Origin: Xylona heveae TC161
Taxonomy: Eukaryota > Ascomycota > Xylonomycetes > Xylonales > Xylonaceae
Reading direction: 5' to 3'
NCBI RefSeq assembly: GCF_001619985.1
Contig: NW_017264193.1
Span: 439,726 to 503,725 of the forward strand
Length of the DNA stretch: 64,000 nucleotides
The position numbers and the translations under genes are program-made. The notes below the pieces were generated by a model. That model did not search any database, had not been told where the DNA came from, and saw only the letters and a program-made list of their open reading frames with translations. Shown here in pieces: positions 1-12,193 of the stretch (position 1 is its first letter; each line of letters begins with the position of its first letter).

Positions 1-2370
1 CCGAAATGGACCTTGATACGTAAACTGTTCCATTGTGCATTCAAATTCTCCGTTGTATTTCTTATGTTGGCTGGTGGGGCCTCGGCGCTATATGGGACGG
101 CTGGTGTTTTAGTCTCATTTGATTTTCTCTCTTTCCTTTCTTGTTCTCTCATTTGAAGCATGCCATCAAACCGGTTGGTTCGATTGACAAGTATGCAACT
201 TTTCTTTGGATTTTCTCTTCATTGTACAGTCTCGTACGGTGTAGTATAGTCAGTGCCTGGTTTTAGGTGCGCATGATACCAGGTGGAATTCTGCTTTCAT
301 GTTATTTGGTCCAAAAAAGACCCTAACCATTTATTTGTTAAGTTTTACTTTTGCATTTATCCACCTCGTGACGGCATCTGACACTTGACTTGTTAAGCCC
401 GAAGAGAGTCATCATGGATTCATTAGTCGTTTTCTTTTTGCCATTGTTGGTGCACATGATAGCGTAAGCTACGAATCTCTCTTGTGGCTGCTGATTTACA
501 TTTTAACGATTGTAGTGATCTGCATTGAGGCGTGAAAGTTGCTGCGGCGTTGGGATGTTGATCCCCATTCTCTAGTGGTGTCTCTCAGGGATGTCACTTG
601 TAGTTGCTTGTCATCAGATGGCCCGAAGCACCGACACTAGAGGACGCCACGTGCTGGATGGGGATGAGACAGCCTCAACTGGCACAGCGGGGAAGACTGT
701 GTCCTTTACCCGTTTGATGCAATTTCTTAGCTAAGAGAATCTGCCATTCGACCCTGATACCGTGTCCCAAAGGCATTACGGAGGAAGGGAGTTTCCTCTT
801 TTCCCCGCATGTGTGCGGCGTGGGTTATGCGAGCTGCCTAGTAGGGCGCGATCAACGATTACTCCTAAATTACTCCGTACTTTGATTATTGTTTGTCATT
901 TCCCCCATCTAACCTCGACTGCAGATGATGAGCTTTGTGGCGCTTAAGCTGTCTCTTTGATTCCCCGGACTGGACATTGCCATTCTGGGGGAATTGTCCG
1001 ATGGCCCGATTTTCAAATTAGATTGCACCTCTCCTATTACCCAGTCGTTACCGAGGGCAGGCTTCGTTTAAAGATACCAAATCTTGCTGACGATACAGGA
1101 GACCGTGGAGAGGTTTTTGAGGCGGTTTATCGTGGAGGAATGCGATTGCGTAATATGTGCACGTAACGTACAGTGCTGTTGATCCAGTATCCTGTCCTTT
1201 ATCACCAGCAACAGGCATTGATCATTTCTATTTGGTTACAGTGTAGGGGCATGGAAGCGACGACGATAAGCATGATGAGGTACTGCGACCACAGCAGTAA
1301 CGAGTCATGGTTCTCAGAGTAATTAAGAATTTCTACAACTAGATTGCTTTTTTCTCTTTGGGTAGCGAATCATAAAGTTGCTGAATCGATCAAAAAGCAT
1401 CTTGGCGGATATACCGACGAATGACAGACGGAGACCGTCAGCAGGGGCTCAAATGGATCGGCTGCAACCCCTCGAGGTAACCAACCTCCATCTCCATATT
1501 AACATTTAGTCCAATCATGACAAGTCTAAAGAAATGACCGTTGTTGAAGATACTCTTCTCCTCTAGATTGACATGGCTTTTTATCTCGTGGTTCCTTTCA
1601 TTTCTCAAATCATGTTCCCCCCGGTCAAATGAGATATAGTGGGTAAATCTCGTCATTCGCGGGGATTGAGTTCTATTTGTTTAGTTCTTAGTTCCGCCAT
1701 TTATCAGACTCGGCATCTCCTTATCCCCGATCCACCCAACTCGCACACACACACACACGCGCTAAGTCCCGCAATCATCCCAGCCTGCCTCACTTACGAC
1801 CCAGACAACCTCCGAACCTCGTGGAATCACTCGTTGTATTATTATTATTATACGAATCGACATTTGACATTGTTGATCAGGAAAGGGATTGACTTTGACA
1901 TTACCGCTCCTCTTTTATCTGCGTGACTAATCCTCTCTTCTCCGTCGACGAGGCTCACTTAGTAGTGCGTCTTTGAGAGCACTGCCGGGCATTGCGCGGC
2001 TGGAGTCGGTATATACGACTGCCTAATTGCGCCTCTTGCAACATCGATCAATATCATTTCTATTCGGAGGCCATTGATTCCCTCATTTCCCCAAGACTCT
2101 CAATACTTCCATATAACCAGAGACGAGCTCGAGATCCTGTCTGTGGTCTGTGCTCGTCCAAGCGCCTCGCCGTGACGTCTTGCTAGCACTTCGTCCACCG
2201 ATGCGGCATCCGATTGAAACGCCGTTGAATCCCATTTCCCTGCCGATATACCATCGCCGAGAGGCGTGGAGGCGCTGAGGCCTCAGGCCCTTTCCCCCCC
2301 TCTCTCATATCCTACGACACCCTTCTTTTCTATCGCTCTCGCTCGAGATATATTCAGTCCGTAGCCCGCC
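1..2370. other. Upstream region of creB, no gene supported
   Basis: I find no coding sequence I can support here; the open frames are short and have no family features. It probably holds the creB promoter and 5' leader, perhaps also the tail of a gene left of the window. Visible are a short CA run near 1743-1757, a TAT run near 1836-1852 and the palindromic 9-mer TACTCCGTA at 871-879. Confidence 0.6.
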
Positions 2371-5254
2371 ATGTCGTCCTTTTTTGGCCGATTCAAGTCC
2401 AGCGCGGTGCGTCGAATCCCCCAATTGCTACTGATTCCCCCCCGAATATTCTGGGTGAAAGACGAATGAAATGGCCTCAACCCTCAACGCTACGGGAGCA
2501 TTTGATTTCAACAATGAACGTGGAGCTGACATGCGATGGTGTACTAGGGAGGCACCAGCCCCAATATTGGCAGTTCGCCGATGAAGAGGGACCCCAATGC
2601 CCCGCAACTGACTCCGCTCGAGAAACTGCTCGTTGACGCTGGCCCCGTCCGGAGCGATGGAAGTGACAAATTCTTTGGCATGGAGAACGTAAGTGGACTG
2701 TTATTTCGGAGACTGCGCTGCCCCCCGATCATGACTGACAATTTTATTCGTGGATATAGTTTGGAAATACTTGGTATGGAAACGATAATTGCGCCAACCC
2801 CGATATTATCTTGGCCAGTTCTGATGAATGCTGACTCTCCGCAGCTACTGTAATTCAATCCTGCAATGTCTCTACTTCTCCGTGCCCTTCCGCGAACAGG
2901 TCATGAATTACCCTCAAATCTCGCCGAATCGCACACCGGACGCTTCGTCCGAAATCCTACCACAATTCGACACCAACGGAACAAGCCCAATAAATATCCC
3001 GAATGCGCCCACATCCCTCGCTCGAGGAGCCCCCTCAGTAGGGCCCCCTTCCGTGTCGTCGCCGACCACCGTATCCTTTCGCAAACCCATGTCTGCGCCA
3101 GCTGGACCTGGCGGGCAGCAACCTCTCCGACCCGAGGACGTCAAGGATTCACCCGAGTACAAGAAGAAGCAGGCGATGCTTACCGGACCAATCTTGGCCA
3201 TGGAGCACGCCAACGCGGCCACGTACGGCATGACGGAATCATTATTCACCTCGCTCAAGGACATTTTTGAGGCCGTCCGCGCCCATTCGTCCCGAATCGG
3301 CGTCGTTAGTCCGCAACGGTTTCTCGAGGTCTTGCGTAATCAGAACGAAATGTTTCGGTCCTCGATGCACCAAGATGCCCACGAATTCCTGAACCTCTTA
3401 CTGAATGAAGTCGTCTCGGATGTGGAAGCGAATGCGAAAAGGGTTCAAGAGGAGACGGAACGAAAAGCCGTGGAAGCTGGCAGTCCTGTCCCGGATATGC
3501 TAGAGTCTTTCATGACCCCCACTATCTCGCATGGACTGCCGAACCCGACCCGATGGGTACATGAGCTTTTTGAGGGGACGCTTACCTCCGAGACGAAATG
3601 CTTGACCTGTGAAAACGTGTCGCAGCGCGACGAGCCGTTTCTCGATCTGTCTGTGGATCTAGAGCAGCATTCATCGGTCACATCGTGTCTGCGAAAATTC
3701 TCAGAAGAGGAAATGCTGTGCGAACGCAACAAGTTTCACTGTGACAACTGCGGCGGGCTACAAGAGGCAGAAAAGCGTATGAAGATAAAGCGATTGCCGC
3801 GGATTCTAGCGCTCCACCTGAAGCGCTTCAAATATACCGAGGATCTGCAACGATTGCAGAAGTTATTTCACCGAGTCGTATATCCTTTCCACCTCCGCCT
3901 TTTCAATACAACCGATGATGCAGAGGACCCGGACCGCCTTTACGAACTATACGCAGTCGTGGTGCACATTGGCGGTGGCCCTTACCATGGTCACTACATT
4001 TCCATTGTCAAGACGCAAGATCGTGGCTGGCTGCTCTTTGACGACGAGATGGTGGAGCCCGTCGACAAGAGCTACGTTCAAAACTTTTTCGGTGACAAGC
4101 CCGGTCAAGCATGCGCCTATGTCCTGTTCTATCAAGAAACAACGCTAGAGGCGGTACAGCGCGAGCAAGAATTGGAAGGGCTTGCCCAAGCACAGGCCAC
4201 AACGCAGGCGGCATTGACTGAACAATTACTCGCCGGCCGATCCAATGGCGATCTTCCCAACGGCTTACAGCACGCTCTGACGACAGGCGGTGCTCCGGAC
4301 CCTGAGCATGAAGACTTTGCGAGACTACACCACGCGACCACGGCACCAACAGAGTCTCCACATGCCGGGGTCATTGAGCCCAAGGCCCACCCAGGAGTAG
4401 ATGGCACCCCTCTCTCCCCAGGAGGCCTCTCAGCTGCGCTCGGCAGTTCGCTTAGCCCGACGAGCCAAGTAAGCGCAAGCTTCCCTCCGCGGGTTGGCCC
4501 GGGCGTAACGACTGCGGCCCCCGTGCAATCGAAAAAGGAGCGTGCGCGGGAGGAGAAGGAACGCAAGGCAGCTGAGAAGGAGCGGGAAAAGCAAGAAAAG
4601 CAACGAATCAAAGAGGAAGCACTTCGCCGAAAGGAAAACGAAAAGCGTCAGCAGGAAGACATCAAGGCTGCGATTGCTGCAAGCAAGTTGTCGCACAAGG
4701 CCGAAGAAGATCAGCGCGTCTCACGGGATAATGCTGCTCCTGCAGGCGAAAACAAGGAGAATGGGGCCGCGCCCGCGCCAGCACCGAGTAACCTAGGCGG
4801 AATGAGTGGTAGCCTTGACCGCTTACGCCATGGCAGCAGAAGTTTCCGAAGTCGGTCGAAATTTTGGGGCAGTGGAGGAGGCAGTGGCAGCGGTGTTAGT
4901 AGCCTTGTCAGAGACCGAGACGATGCCAAACAGCCCGTCATTCATGAGGGCATGCCCATGGAGACGGATACGGCTCCGCCCGTGACCAGTCCACTGCCAC
5001 CGTCGTCGGTCGGTGAACCGCCAGTTTCTGTTACTGATTTTGCTGGTTCCGCTGTTCCTGCCCCTGCCGCCGCCGCCGCCGCCGCCGCCGCCACCGCAGC
5101 GGCTACTGATCGTCCTACGCAACGAGCTGAAGCAAGGACCTCGACGACAACACAGCCCCCGCCTCTGTCACAGCCCTCTACGCCTGAGAAGCCCGAACGA
5201 CATCGCTCGCATCGGTTCAGTCTGCGAAAGAGAACGTCCAATATCTTGCAATAG
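2371..5254 (+). CDS. creB: Ubiquitin C-terminal hydrolase CreB (carbon catabolite repression deubiquitinase)
   Basis: A USP-family deubiquitinase of 866 aa. In Aspergillus, CreB works with the WD40 protein CreC and counters the CreD/HulA ubiquitination arm in carbon catabolite repression. Exons are 2371-2406, 2548-2688, 2760-2773 and 2845-5254; the joined frame has no stop. The Cys box reads [13 protein letters not shown] with catalytic Cys64, whose codon is split TG|C by the third intron; the third exon is only 14 nt. A CxxC...CxxC zinc-binding insert follows (CLTCENV, then CDNCGG) and the His box [11 protein letters not shown] places the catalytic His near 447. The C-terminal third is low-complexity: a Lys/Glu-rich coiled coil, then a (GCC)n-encoded poly-Ala near nucleotides 5065-5100. 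The first exon encodes [12 protein letters not shown] and is chosen because it splices in frame to the conserved LTPLEKLL segment. Family assignment is secure; CreB orthology rests on the N-terminus and length. Confidence 0.93.
2760..2773 (+). other. 14-nt microexon of creB
   Basis: This exon lies between introns 2689-2759 and 2774-2844. It encodes Phe-Gly-Asn-Thr plus the first two bases of the catalytic cysteine codon. Skipping it would remove the Cys-box start and shift the frame. Confidence 0.9.
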
Positions 5255-6122
5255 TTGCAGAGAAAGTTATTTTATATTCATCTACGGGTGTATTTCGTCG
5301 GCGTACGAGTGTGTTTGATGTAAATGGGCTCAATCTACGCATCATTGTCAGACTATTATCAAAAGCATTTGTTTTGACCTATTCAATCGCCTTTTCTTTT
5401 TTTTTTCCCCTTGGAAAATGAACATGAATGCTTGGAAGACGGGAGCTCTTGATATTTTTGTTTCCAAGGATTTTGACCCATTTTCTTAGACTTTCTTCGC
5501 TCACATTTGCTCTTCCATTTGGAGACGCATTTTTTTGTCATGATGACGGGCATATAGGAAGCATTTTTACCTCATTTACTGCTTTTCACTTTGTGTTTCA
5601 TCCCTGGCTCTACCTCGCCTTCAATCCAATTCTTCGTTTGTCTCCAGTTCCCTTTTAGTTTTCCGTTATTGTCCATACGATCCGATGCTACAGTTTAACA
5701 AAGTTTGAGAATCATGTCAGAGGGCATTTTATACCACGGTGGCTTTTGTCTTTTGTCTTTTTGGCTTTTTGTATGTACTATTCATCCTGCTCTCTGTCTA
5801 CTCATCTTTATCTCAACCTTTTTCAATCCACTCTTATGCCAATTCATCATCTACTATTCTTCTGTTCATAGTTGATGTCGTTCCGTGTGCCGTTCCACTT
5901 TGGTCGCTGTTCACGTTATATACTCGGCGCCACGTCCGTTCCTGCTATTTTGTCGTACTTTATTCCATTTGTCTAGTTCCCTTATTTCTCCATTCTAGTC
6001 TCGTCACGATGGACTGGACCCATCACCATTAAAGTTGGTGGAGTGATGGACTGAGATCAGAGAGGTCAAATTTATCTGTACTATACGTCAACCGTCTAAT
6101 AACGTTCTCCGGTCAATATAGT
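5255..6122. other. Intergenic region between convergent creB and desaturase genes
   Basis: T-rich DNA between two convergent stop codons, most likely carrying both 3' UTRs. The open frames within it are T-rich and hydrophobic by composition only. I see no gene. Confidence 0.6.
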
Positions 6123-7987
6123 TTACAACATCAAGTCCTTGTCCTGTGACCGCGCTTGTTTCCAAATCTCCACCTCACACCCACCGCGCAAAACACCGAC
6201 TCGCATCGTCGCCAACAAATTATGCGCAGCGTTCGAATGGTTATACACACCGCCATTGAATATGGCCGTTGCGTCTTTTCCAACCGCCGACCCGATCAGC
6301 GCTTTACCGCCAGGATGATCGTTGATGAAGTCTGTCACGTCATGAATCACACCTGCCACCGCTACCAGCTTTCTCCCTTCTTTTTCTCCTCCCCTTTCTC
6401 CCCTTCCTCCCCGTTGTCCACCACCACTCCCCGCTTCATTTTCCACTCCTCTTCCCACACTCACCCCGCCACCCCTCGCCTCATCCACAAACTCATCCCA
6501 CTCCACAACCGGCAACTCGTGCAACGGGATTCCCCAATCCAGGCGCTCCCTCTCCCTATCCAGCCTCTTCTGCAACTGCTGCACGCGGCCCTTCTCAATC
6601 TCATTCCTCCTAAACTCCTTGAGCCCCGCCGCCAGCCCCAGCTGCTTCCAGGTCCAGATACACCACTTTGTCGGATCATACTGCCACCAGGCCACCGTGT
6701 TCCTGTAATCCGAGGGAAACTCATGATGGAAATTATGATACCCTTCCCCGAGCGTCAGCAGCGCCGTCACCATCGAATCCCGCGGCGAATTACGGTCGTC
6801 AAACGGCTGCTCGCCCAGCCAGTGCGCCAGCGAATTCACACAGAACGTTGCCTGCTGCACGACAAACCCCCGTAGCAGCCCCGCGTAGACTAAACCCCCC
6901 CACCAGTCGCCCCAGCCAATCCCGCAGACTAGTGCAGGGAAAAGAAGGGCCATGAATAAGACGCATTTGAGATAGTGCATGTGCTGGAAAACGACGACGG
7001 GGTCGGCGTTCAGGTCGGAGATGTCGGTGCGTCCGACCCGCAAAGGGTGCTGTTTCATGATGATCCACCCCAAGTGGGAATATAAAAGGCCCTTGGACAC
7101 GGAGTAGGGGTCCCGAGAGGTGTCGGTGTAGCGGTGGTGAGAGCGGTGTTTGGTGGACCACCACCTGATAGACCCCTGGATGGCGCCCGAACCGACGGAC
7201 GCGAGGTAGATTTTGAGGGGGAGGGAGGCGCGGTAGGAGGTGTGCGCCCAGAGGCGGTGGTAGCCTGTGAAGTTGACCGTTGGTTAGTTTTTGTGGTTCT
7301 AGTTATGTGTCCGATGAGAATCCTTTTTCTTTTTTTTTTTTCTTTTTTGGGGTGCAATTGGGTTTGAATAGGTTGAACCGGGGTTCTTTTTTTGATATTC
7401 AGTCGACTCCCACCTCTTGGAGATCAAAAGACTTGGACTTGGATATCAATGATTATTGTCCATGGTCCATGGTCCATAATCCGTGGTCCAATGCCAATGG
7501 TCCAATGAAACCAATTGTGCACTGGGCACAGGGCACTGAAAACTGTGGACTGTGGACTGTGGAAAATGGAACGTTGATAGTGGAATATGGAGTATGAATA
7601 TTGAACATGGAACATGCAACAGGATCGTGCATGTGGATGTGGATGTGGATTATGCATACTCCGTATGAAATGAAGAAAATACGTACCAGCAGTTATACCA
7701 AGCCCCGTATGGAAATAATACACCACCGCAAAAACCGCCGTGTACAGCCGCAACGGCACGTAGCACGCCCCGATGCAGCCCAGCAGCGGGAGCGACAGGA
7801 CAAAGGTGCTGCTCAGCCAGTTGACGTGTTTGTACCAATTGGTCCATGTGATGGGATACTCGGTGATGTGTTTTTTGGGAGTTTTGCCATGCTGTTGTTG
7901 TTTTCGGAGAGGGATGTAGTCTCTGGTGCCGTCGTCGATTTCCTTGTTTGCGGAATCGATGCCGCGGCGAGCCTTGACCTGAGCCAT
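6123..7987 (-). CDS. OLE1: Stearoyl-CoA (acyl-CoA) delta-9 desaturase with C-terminal cytochrome b5 domain
   Basis: An ER-membrane enzyme that puts the first cis double bond into palmitoyl- and stearoyl-CoA, using the fused cytochrome b5 as electron donor. Coding exons are 7987-7687 and 7264-6123 (480 aa). The three diiron histidine boxes are present: HRLWAH at 103-108, HRSHH at 140-144 and HNFHH at 277-281. Hydrophobic pairs lie near residues 55-95 and 200-240. The cytochrome b5 haem motif HPGG is at 417-420. Between the domains, residues about 364-398 form a Gly/Arg/Glu-rich linker longer and more repetitive than I recall for fungal homologues. The intron (7686-7265, 422 nt) is unusually long for this window and splits the glycine just before the first His box; it is full of short imperfect repeats. 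Aspergilli carry two such desaturases (SdeA/SdeB); I cannot say which this is. Confidence 0.93.
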
Positions 7988-9680
7988 TGTTGTTGATGTG
8001 ATAAAACAATGAAAGGAGCCAATGACTCTGAGTGTCGTTGCGTCGTCGAGAAAGTCGAGTCCTTGTTGAAACTTGAGATTTGACTATATATTGAATATTC
8101 AATTGAAAGAGAACGATAATGGTTAAGACTTGAGTCCTGAGTCCTGACAGTTTAGGATATAGTAGTATAGTTATTCAATGGTTATATCCAGCCCAGATCT
8201 GGGTCCGGATACGTGTTAAGAGATTCAGGGTTACAGGGCTTGATCAACCACGTCACATAGGGTTTGACAGTAAGGGTCTAACAGTTTTACCGCTTGCCAC
8301 TGTTGCCAATGTTGCCACTGGTCCACTGCAGTGCTGCCTGCTAGAATTTGTTGAACATATTTAGATGGACGCTGTGGACGCTGTGGACGCTTTCTTCTCA
8401 ACAACTTACTATATACGTTGGGCCGAGTCCAGAGTCCAGGCTTAATAGACAAGTAGTTTGAAAAACGTCATGACTGCAAGGTCCAGCATGTTACAGCTGA
8501 CATCTTGCAGGCTGATTCGTTGAAGAATCTAACCTGTCGAGCTGTCAGTTTCACGCAATTGAGGACCGTCTCAGACTCACTCCTATTTGTTACTATGTGG
8601 GGTTTATGGGTTCTTATTCCATTTTTCTCGTCTTTTTCACTTTATATTTTAAAATCTAAGGTTTTGCTTCTAGCATGAACGGTGCACTTATGTCCTTCGG
8701 ATAATCAATTATACGCGGTAATATGAATATCACTGACCAGTGACGAGTGACGATATACGCAAAGTTATGCACCTTACGCTTGCATGTTATAAGTTCCTAG
8801 TTGCCCAACACTCTCATTCTTTTGCGTAGCAAGAATTTCAAACTTCAGTATCAAGACTTTCGAATTGCAGGTACAGGTATGTAGACCATTTCGTAGGAGC
8901 TTCTGTTTTTCTACAGCCTCCGGAGCGCTGTCCAAGTGTAGCACTGCACTCTGTAAAGTAAAAGCAACAAATGAAAAAGAAAAGAAAAAAAGTCTTTTGA
9001 CAAAATCTGTTGGGATGTTTCAAACGATACAAGACTCGTAATAATACCCACAAAAAAACATAAAGTGTATTGCTTCCGTTCGTGCGAGAGCCCAACAAGT
9101 CTACGAAGCTTTTGGAAGCAAAGAGTCCTCGGTCCAAGACTCAAAAAAACTGCTGCCTGGTGCACCGGCGTGGACCCGACCCCCCCGACCCCTGGAATAA
9201 CCCTGTAATAGTTAAATGATTTATCCGAAGAAGCGCTTTTCGGCATAATTGTAAGCCCCGGCCTCCGACCTGCCGATGTCAGGAACGAGGGAACAACGAA
9301 GCGCGCTATTTGGAGCGAGGAGCCAGTACAGGGGATCCGATAGCCGAACCGTCACAGATGCGCGGAACGAGGGAACAACTGCCGGTGTGGACTACGAGTA
9401 TGAAGAGCACTGGAAGCTGGCTGGTAGGATCGACAAGGCTTGCATGATGGAGCTAGCTATAGCAAGAAGGTAAATGCGAACCAATAACATGGCATAACTT
9501 CCTGTAAACTTGTAATCAATGTAAAAATGGCCGTACATTGAATAATTTGCTTGATACATCTACTTAACAGCTATAATACTATGAGTAATTTTGGTTCGTA
9601 TGAGATGTTGGCTATATTGCTAATTTTCATGTCTATATGATTCGCACATTGTATTTTGATATGATCTTAAAGCACATGAC
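7988..9680. other. Desaturase upstream region and intergenic DNA
   Basis: It should contain the desaturase promoter. A 16-bp direct repeat beginning GGAACGAGGG lies at 9282-9297 and 9364-9379. A 111-codon minus-strand open frame at 8911-9246 has no recognisable features and is not called. Confidence 0.55.
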
Positions 9681-11750
9681 TCATAGACCGTTAATACCGC
9701 CAGTGACGCCATCAATGCCGGTCTTGTCCGCGAGACGTTTCTTCACCTCAGGAACGAGATTGCCGCCAGTGACGCCATCAATGCCGGTCTTGTCCGCGAG
9801 ACGTTTCTTCACCTCAGGAACGAGATTGGCGAGATCGACGACGATGCCGTCCTTTTCGGGGTGGCCTTCGGGCAGGCCTAGCTCCTTGATCTTGCACTTG
9901 CCTTGAGCTTGTTCGTCTTCGCCGAGAATCACGGCAAATGGGACACCGCCAATCTCAGCAGACTTGAATTGTTGGGGAAGCTTAGGCTTGACCTTGTATG
10001 CTAGTTCGGCCTGTATATTTCACAATGTGTTAGCGGGATGTAGCTTCTAGGTTGAGAGGTGAATGGGAAGCTGATGGGGAGAGAGGAGTAAAGATGAAGA
10101 GGAGACATGAATAGTACCTTGATACCGGCATCCCAAAGAGTCTTTGCGATAGACATGCGCTCCTTCAACAAACCGGTGAAGCCCTTGCCACCAAACGCCA
10201 TAACAAAGACGTCAATCTCGTTAAGTCGGACCGAGGCAGCAGTCTTTTGCGCCTCCATTCTTGCCTTGGTAATCGAGAAGATACGCTCAATACCAAACGA
10301 GATACCCACACAAGGGATCTGAGCTTTGCCAGAGAACATGCCGACCAGGTTGTCGTACCGACCGCCGGCGGCGACACTGCCGACGCCAACATTGGGGTCG
10401 GCGGAGCGGTCGTCGTCCTCGCCTTGAGGCTTGCCGCTGCTCTTCTTGGCCGCCTTGGTGGCCTTTTGTGCCTCGGCGGCTTGAGGTGCGGATCCCTCCG
10501 TGATGACCTCGTAGATCAGACCAGTGTAGTAGTCCAAACCACGGGCAAGGCTGAGGTCAAATGAAATCTGACCAAGCACGCCGTACGCCTCGAGGTACTC
10601 GAAGAGAAGCTCCATGTCCTCGAGACCCTTTTTGGCAGACTCGTTGCCACTCAGGATCGCATCTTCCTTCAGCGCGGCAAGCAGTTCTCCTTTGCCTTTC
10701 CGGACAACGTATTCTCCAATCTTGTCGGCAACGGCGCCGTCAAGGCCCTTTTCTTCTGTCATTTCGCGGCGGACTTCGGCCCAGGGGGACTGCGAGAAGA
10801 AACAAACCGTGTCAGCAAGTAAAATTGCGAACAGAAAGCCCAGAACCTAAAGAGATGACAATATCCTTACCTTGTCGAGCTTGTCAACTGCACTGCTGAT
10901 CGTTCGAATCTTTTCCTCGGGCACACCGCAAACGGAGAAGATGCCGTCTAGGATTTTCCGGTGGTTGAGCTTAATCGTGTACTTGCCGTCCCAGCCAAGA
11001 CCTTCAAACACCTCGTATAATATCCGGAGAATCTCTGCGTCGGGAAGCATAGCGTCGTATGTGCCGGCAATGTCAAAATCGCATTGGTAAAACTCCCGCA
11101 TCCGTCCCTTGGTCATGGCCGGCTGGTCTCGACGGTAGACCTTGGCGATGTGGTACCGCTTGATATTCTGCACAGACGGGTTCATGGCGAGCCAACGGGC
11201 AAAGGGAACAGTCAGATCGTAGCGCAGTGAACAGATTTCGCCGCCCTGGTCGGCCAGATCATAAATGAGCTTGCTGTCTTCACCATACTTGCCGGCAAGA
11301 ATTTCTCGAAGTTCGAAAACTGGGCTGTTTCAAGTCAGCTCGTTGAACATTGTGTATATTCAGCCGCATTTGAAAATAGCTCTTACGTATCTAATGTGAC
11401 AGCACCGTGGCGCTTAAAAACGTCTGTGATGCTCGAGAATATCCGCTCGCGAATGACCATGTCCTTGCCCTCCCCTATCGTCAATCAGCAAAAACATATC
11501 ATTTAAAAAGTAAAAAAGTGATAGCGTCTGTTTCTGACACTGCTCCAGAGCGCGTACAGTCTTTGGTCCCCTTAGGGGTCTTGAGCTGGAAGGAAACCTT
11601 GTCTTTGCCCATTTCTTCTTCTTGTAAACGTCTGGTGGTTATTGAAAGATTGCGGCAGCGTCCCGCCTGACTCACGATAGTCAGGCAGTTGAAGCGAGTT
11701 GTGCGGACTGGTGGTGCAGACCAAGTACGGAAGAGACGTGCAAAAAGCAT
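9681..11750 (-). CDS. HTS1: Histidyl-tRNA synthetase, likely dual cytosolic/mitochondrial
   Basis: A class II aminoacyl-tRNA synthetase charging tRNA-His. Exons are 11750-11558, 11474-11387, 11324-10871, 10789-10118 and 10010-9681 (578 aa). Family landmarks include [48 protein letters not shown] and [11 protein letters not shown], followed by the anticodon-binding domain ([12 protein letters not shown]). Two in-frame ATGs fit one gene serving two compartments: from 11750 the product starts with an Arg-rich, acid-poor presequence typical of mitochondrial import; from 11612 it starts MGKDKVSF, the usual cytosolic form. The C-terminus carries a perfect 22-residue tandem duplication (9697-9828). 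It is divergent from vps33 across about 440 bp. Confidence 0.95.
9697..9828 (-). repeat. Perfect 66-bp in-frame tandem duplication at the end of HisRS
   Basis: The units 9697-9762 and 9763-9828 are identical base for base. Each encodes 22 residues beginning [14 protein letters not shown] in the C-terminal anticodon-binding domain, so the reading frame is preserved. Complete identity suggests a recent event or an assembly artefact. Confidence 0.95.
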
Positions 11751-12193
11751 GCACGAGATCTCACCCAGGAAAAAAAACACTTGCGACTGGTTCTGAGCAA
11801 GACGATTACTTGACAGGCCAAGCGCTTCTAGAAAATTGTGGGATACTGGGGAATTTCTTTCGGTATCATCAAAAGTTAGCTACTTCACATGGATATTGGC
11901 GTTGAAAATTACAGATGTCCATAGAGACCTTTAGCGTGAGGGGTCTACGGTAGTCCAAACAATGCACAATGACATCGGACTAGCGAAGCTTATTTCTACC
12001 TCTTCATCTCTTTGCCGACCTTTTCATTCTCTTTCCCACAGTTGAGACGCGTTGAACAGCTTTCTTGTGCATGCCTCACCATTGATTCTGGAGGTGCCTT
12101 GAATGATAATTGATCTCTGTACTCGAGTGCAGCTTCGACTTTGATTTTTTTACGTACTTAACATTGCTTCTGACCCTGCAATTGAGTCCAGCG
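11751..12193. promoter_or_regulatory. Shared upstream region of HTS1 and vps33
   Basis: Divergent genes start on both sides, so this 443-bp stretch should hold both promoters and 5' leaders. I see no convincing TATA box and no further gene. Confidence 0.5.

Noticed and set aside
4132-5241. Several long open frames on both strands inside creB
   Set aside because: Shadow frames produced by the low-complexity coding sequence.
8911-9246. 111-codon minus-strand open frame upstream of the desaturase
   Set aside because: No motif or codon pattern of a real protein, and it holds a low-complexity Phe/Leu stretch from A-rich DNA.
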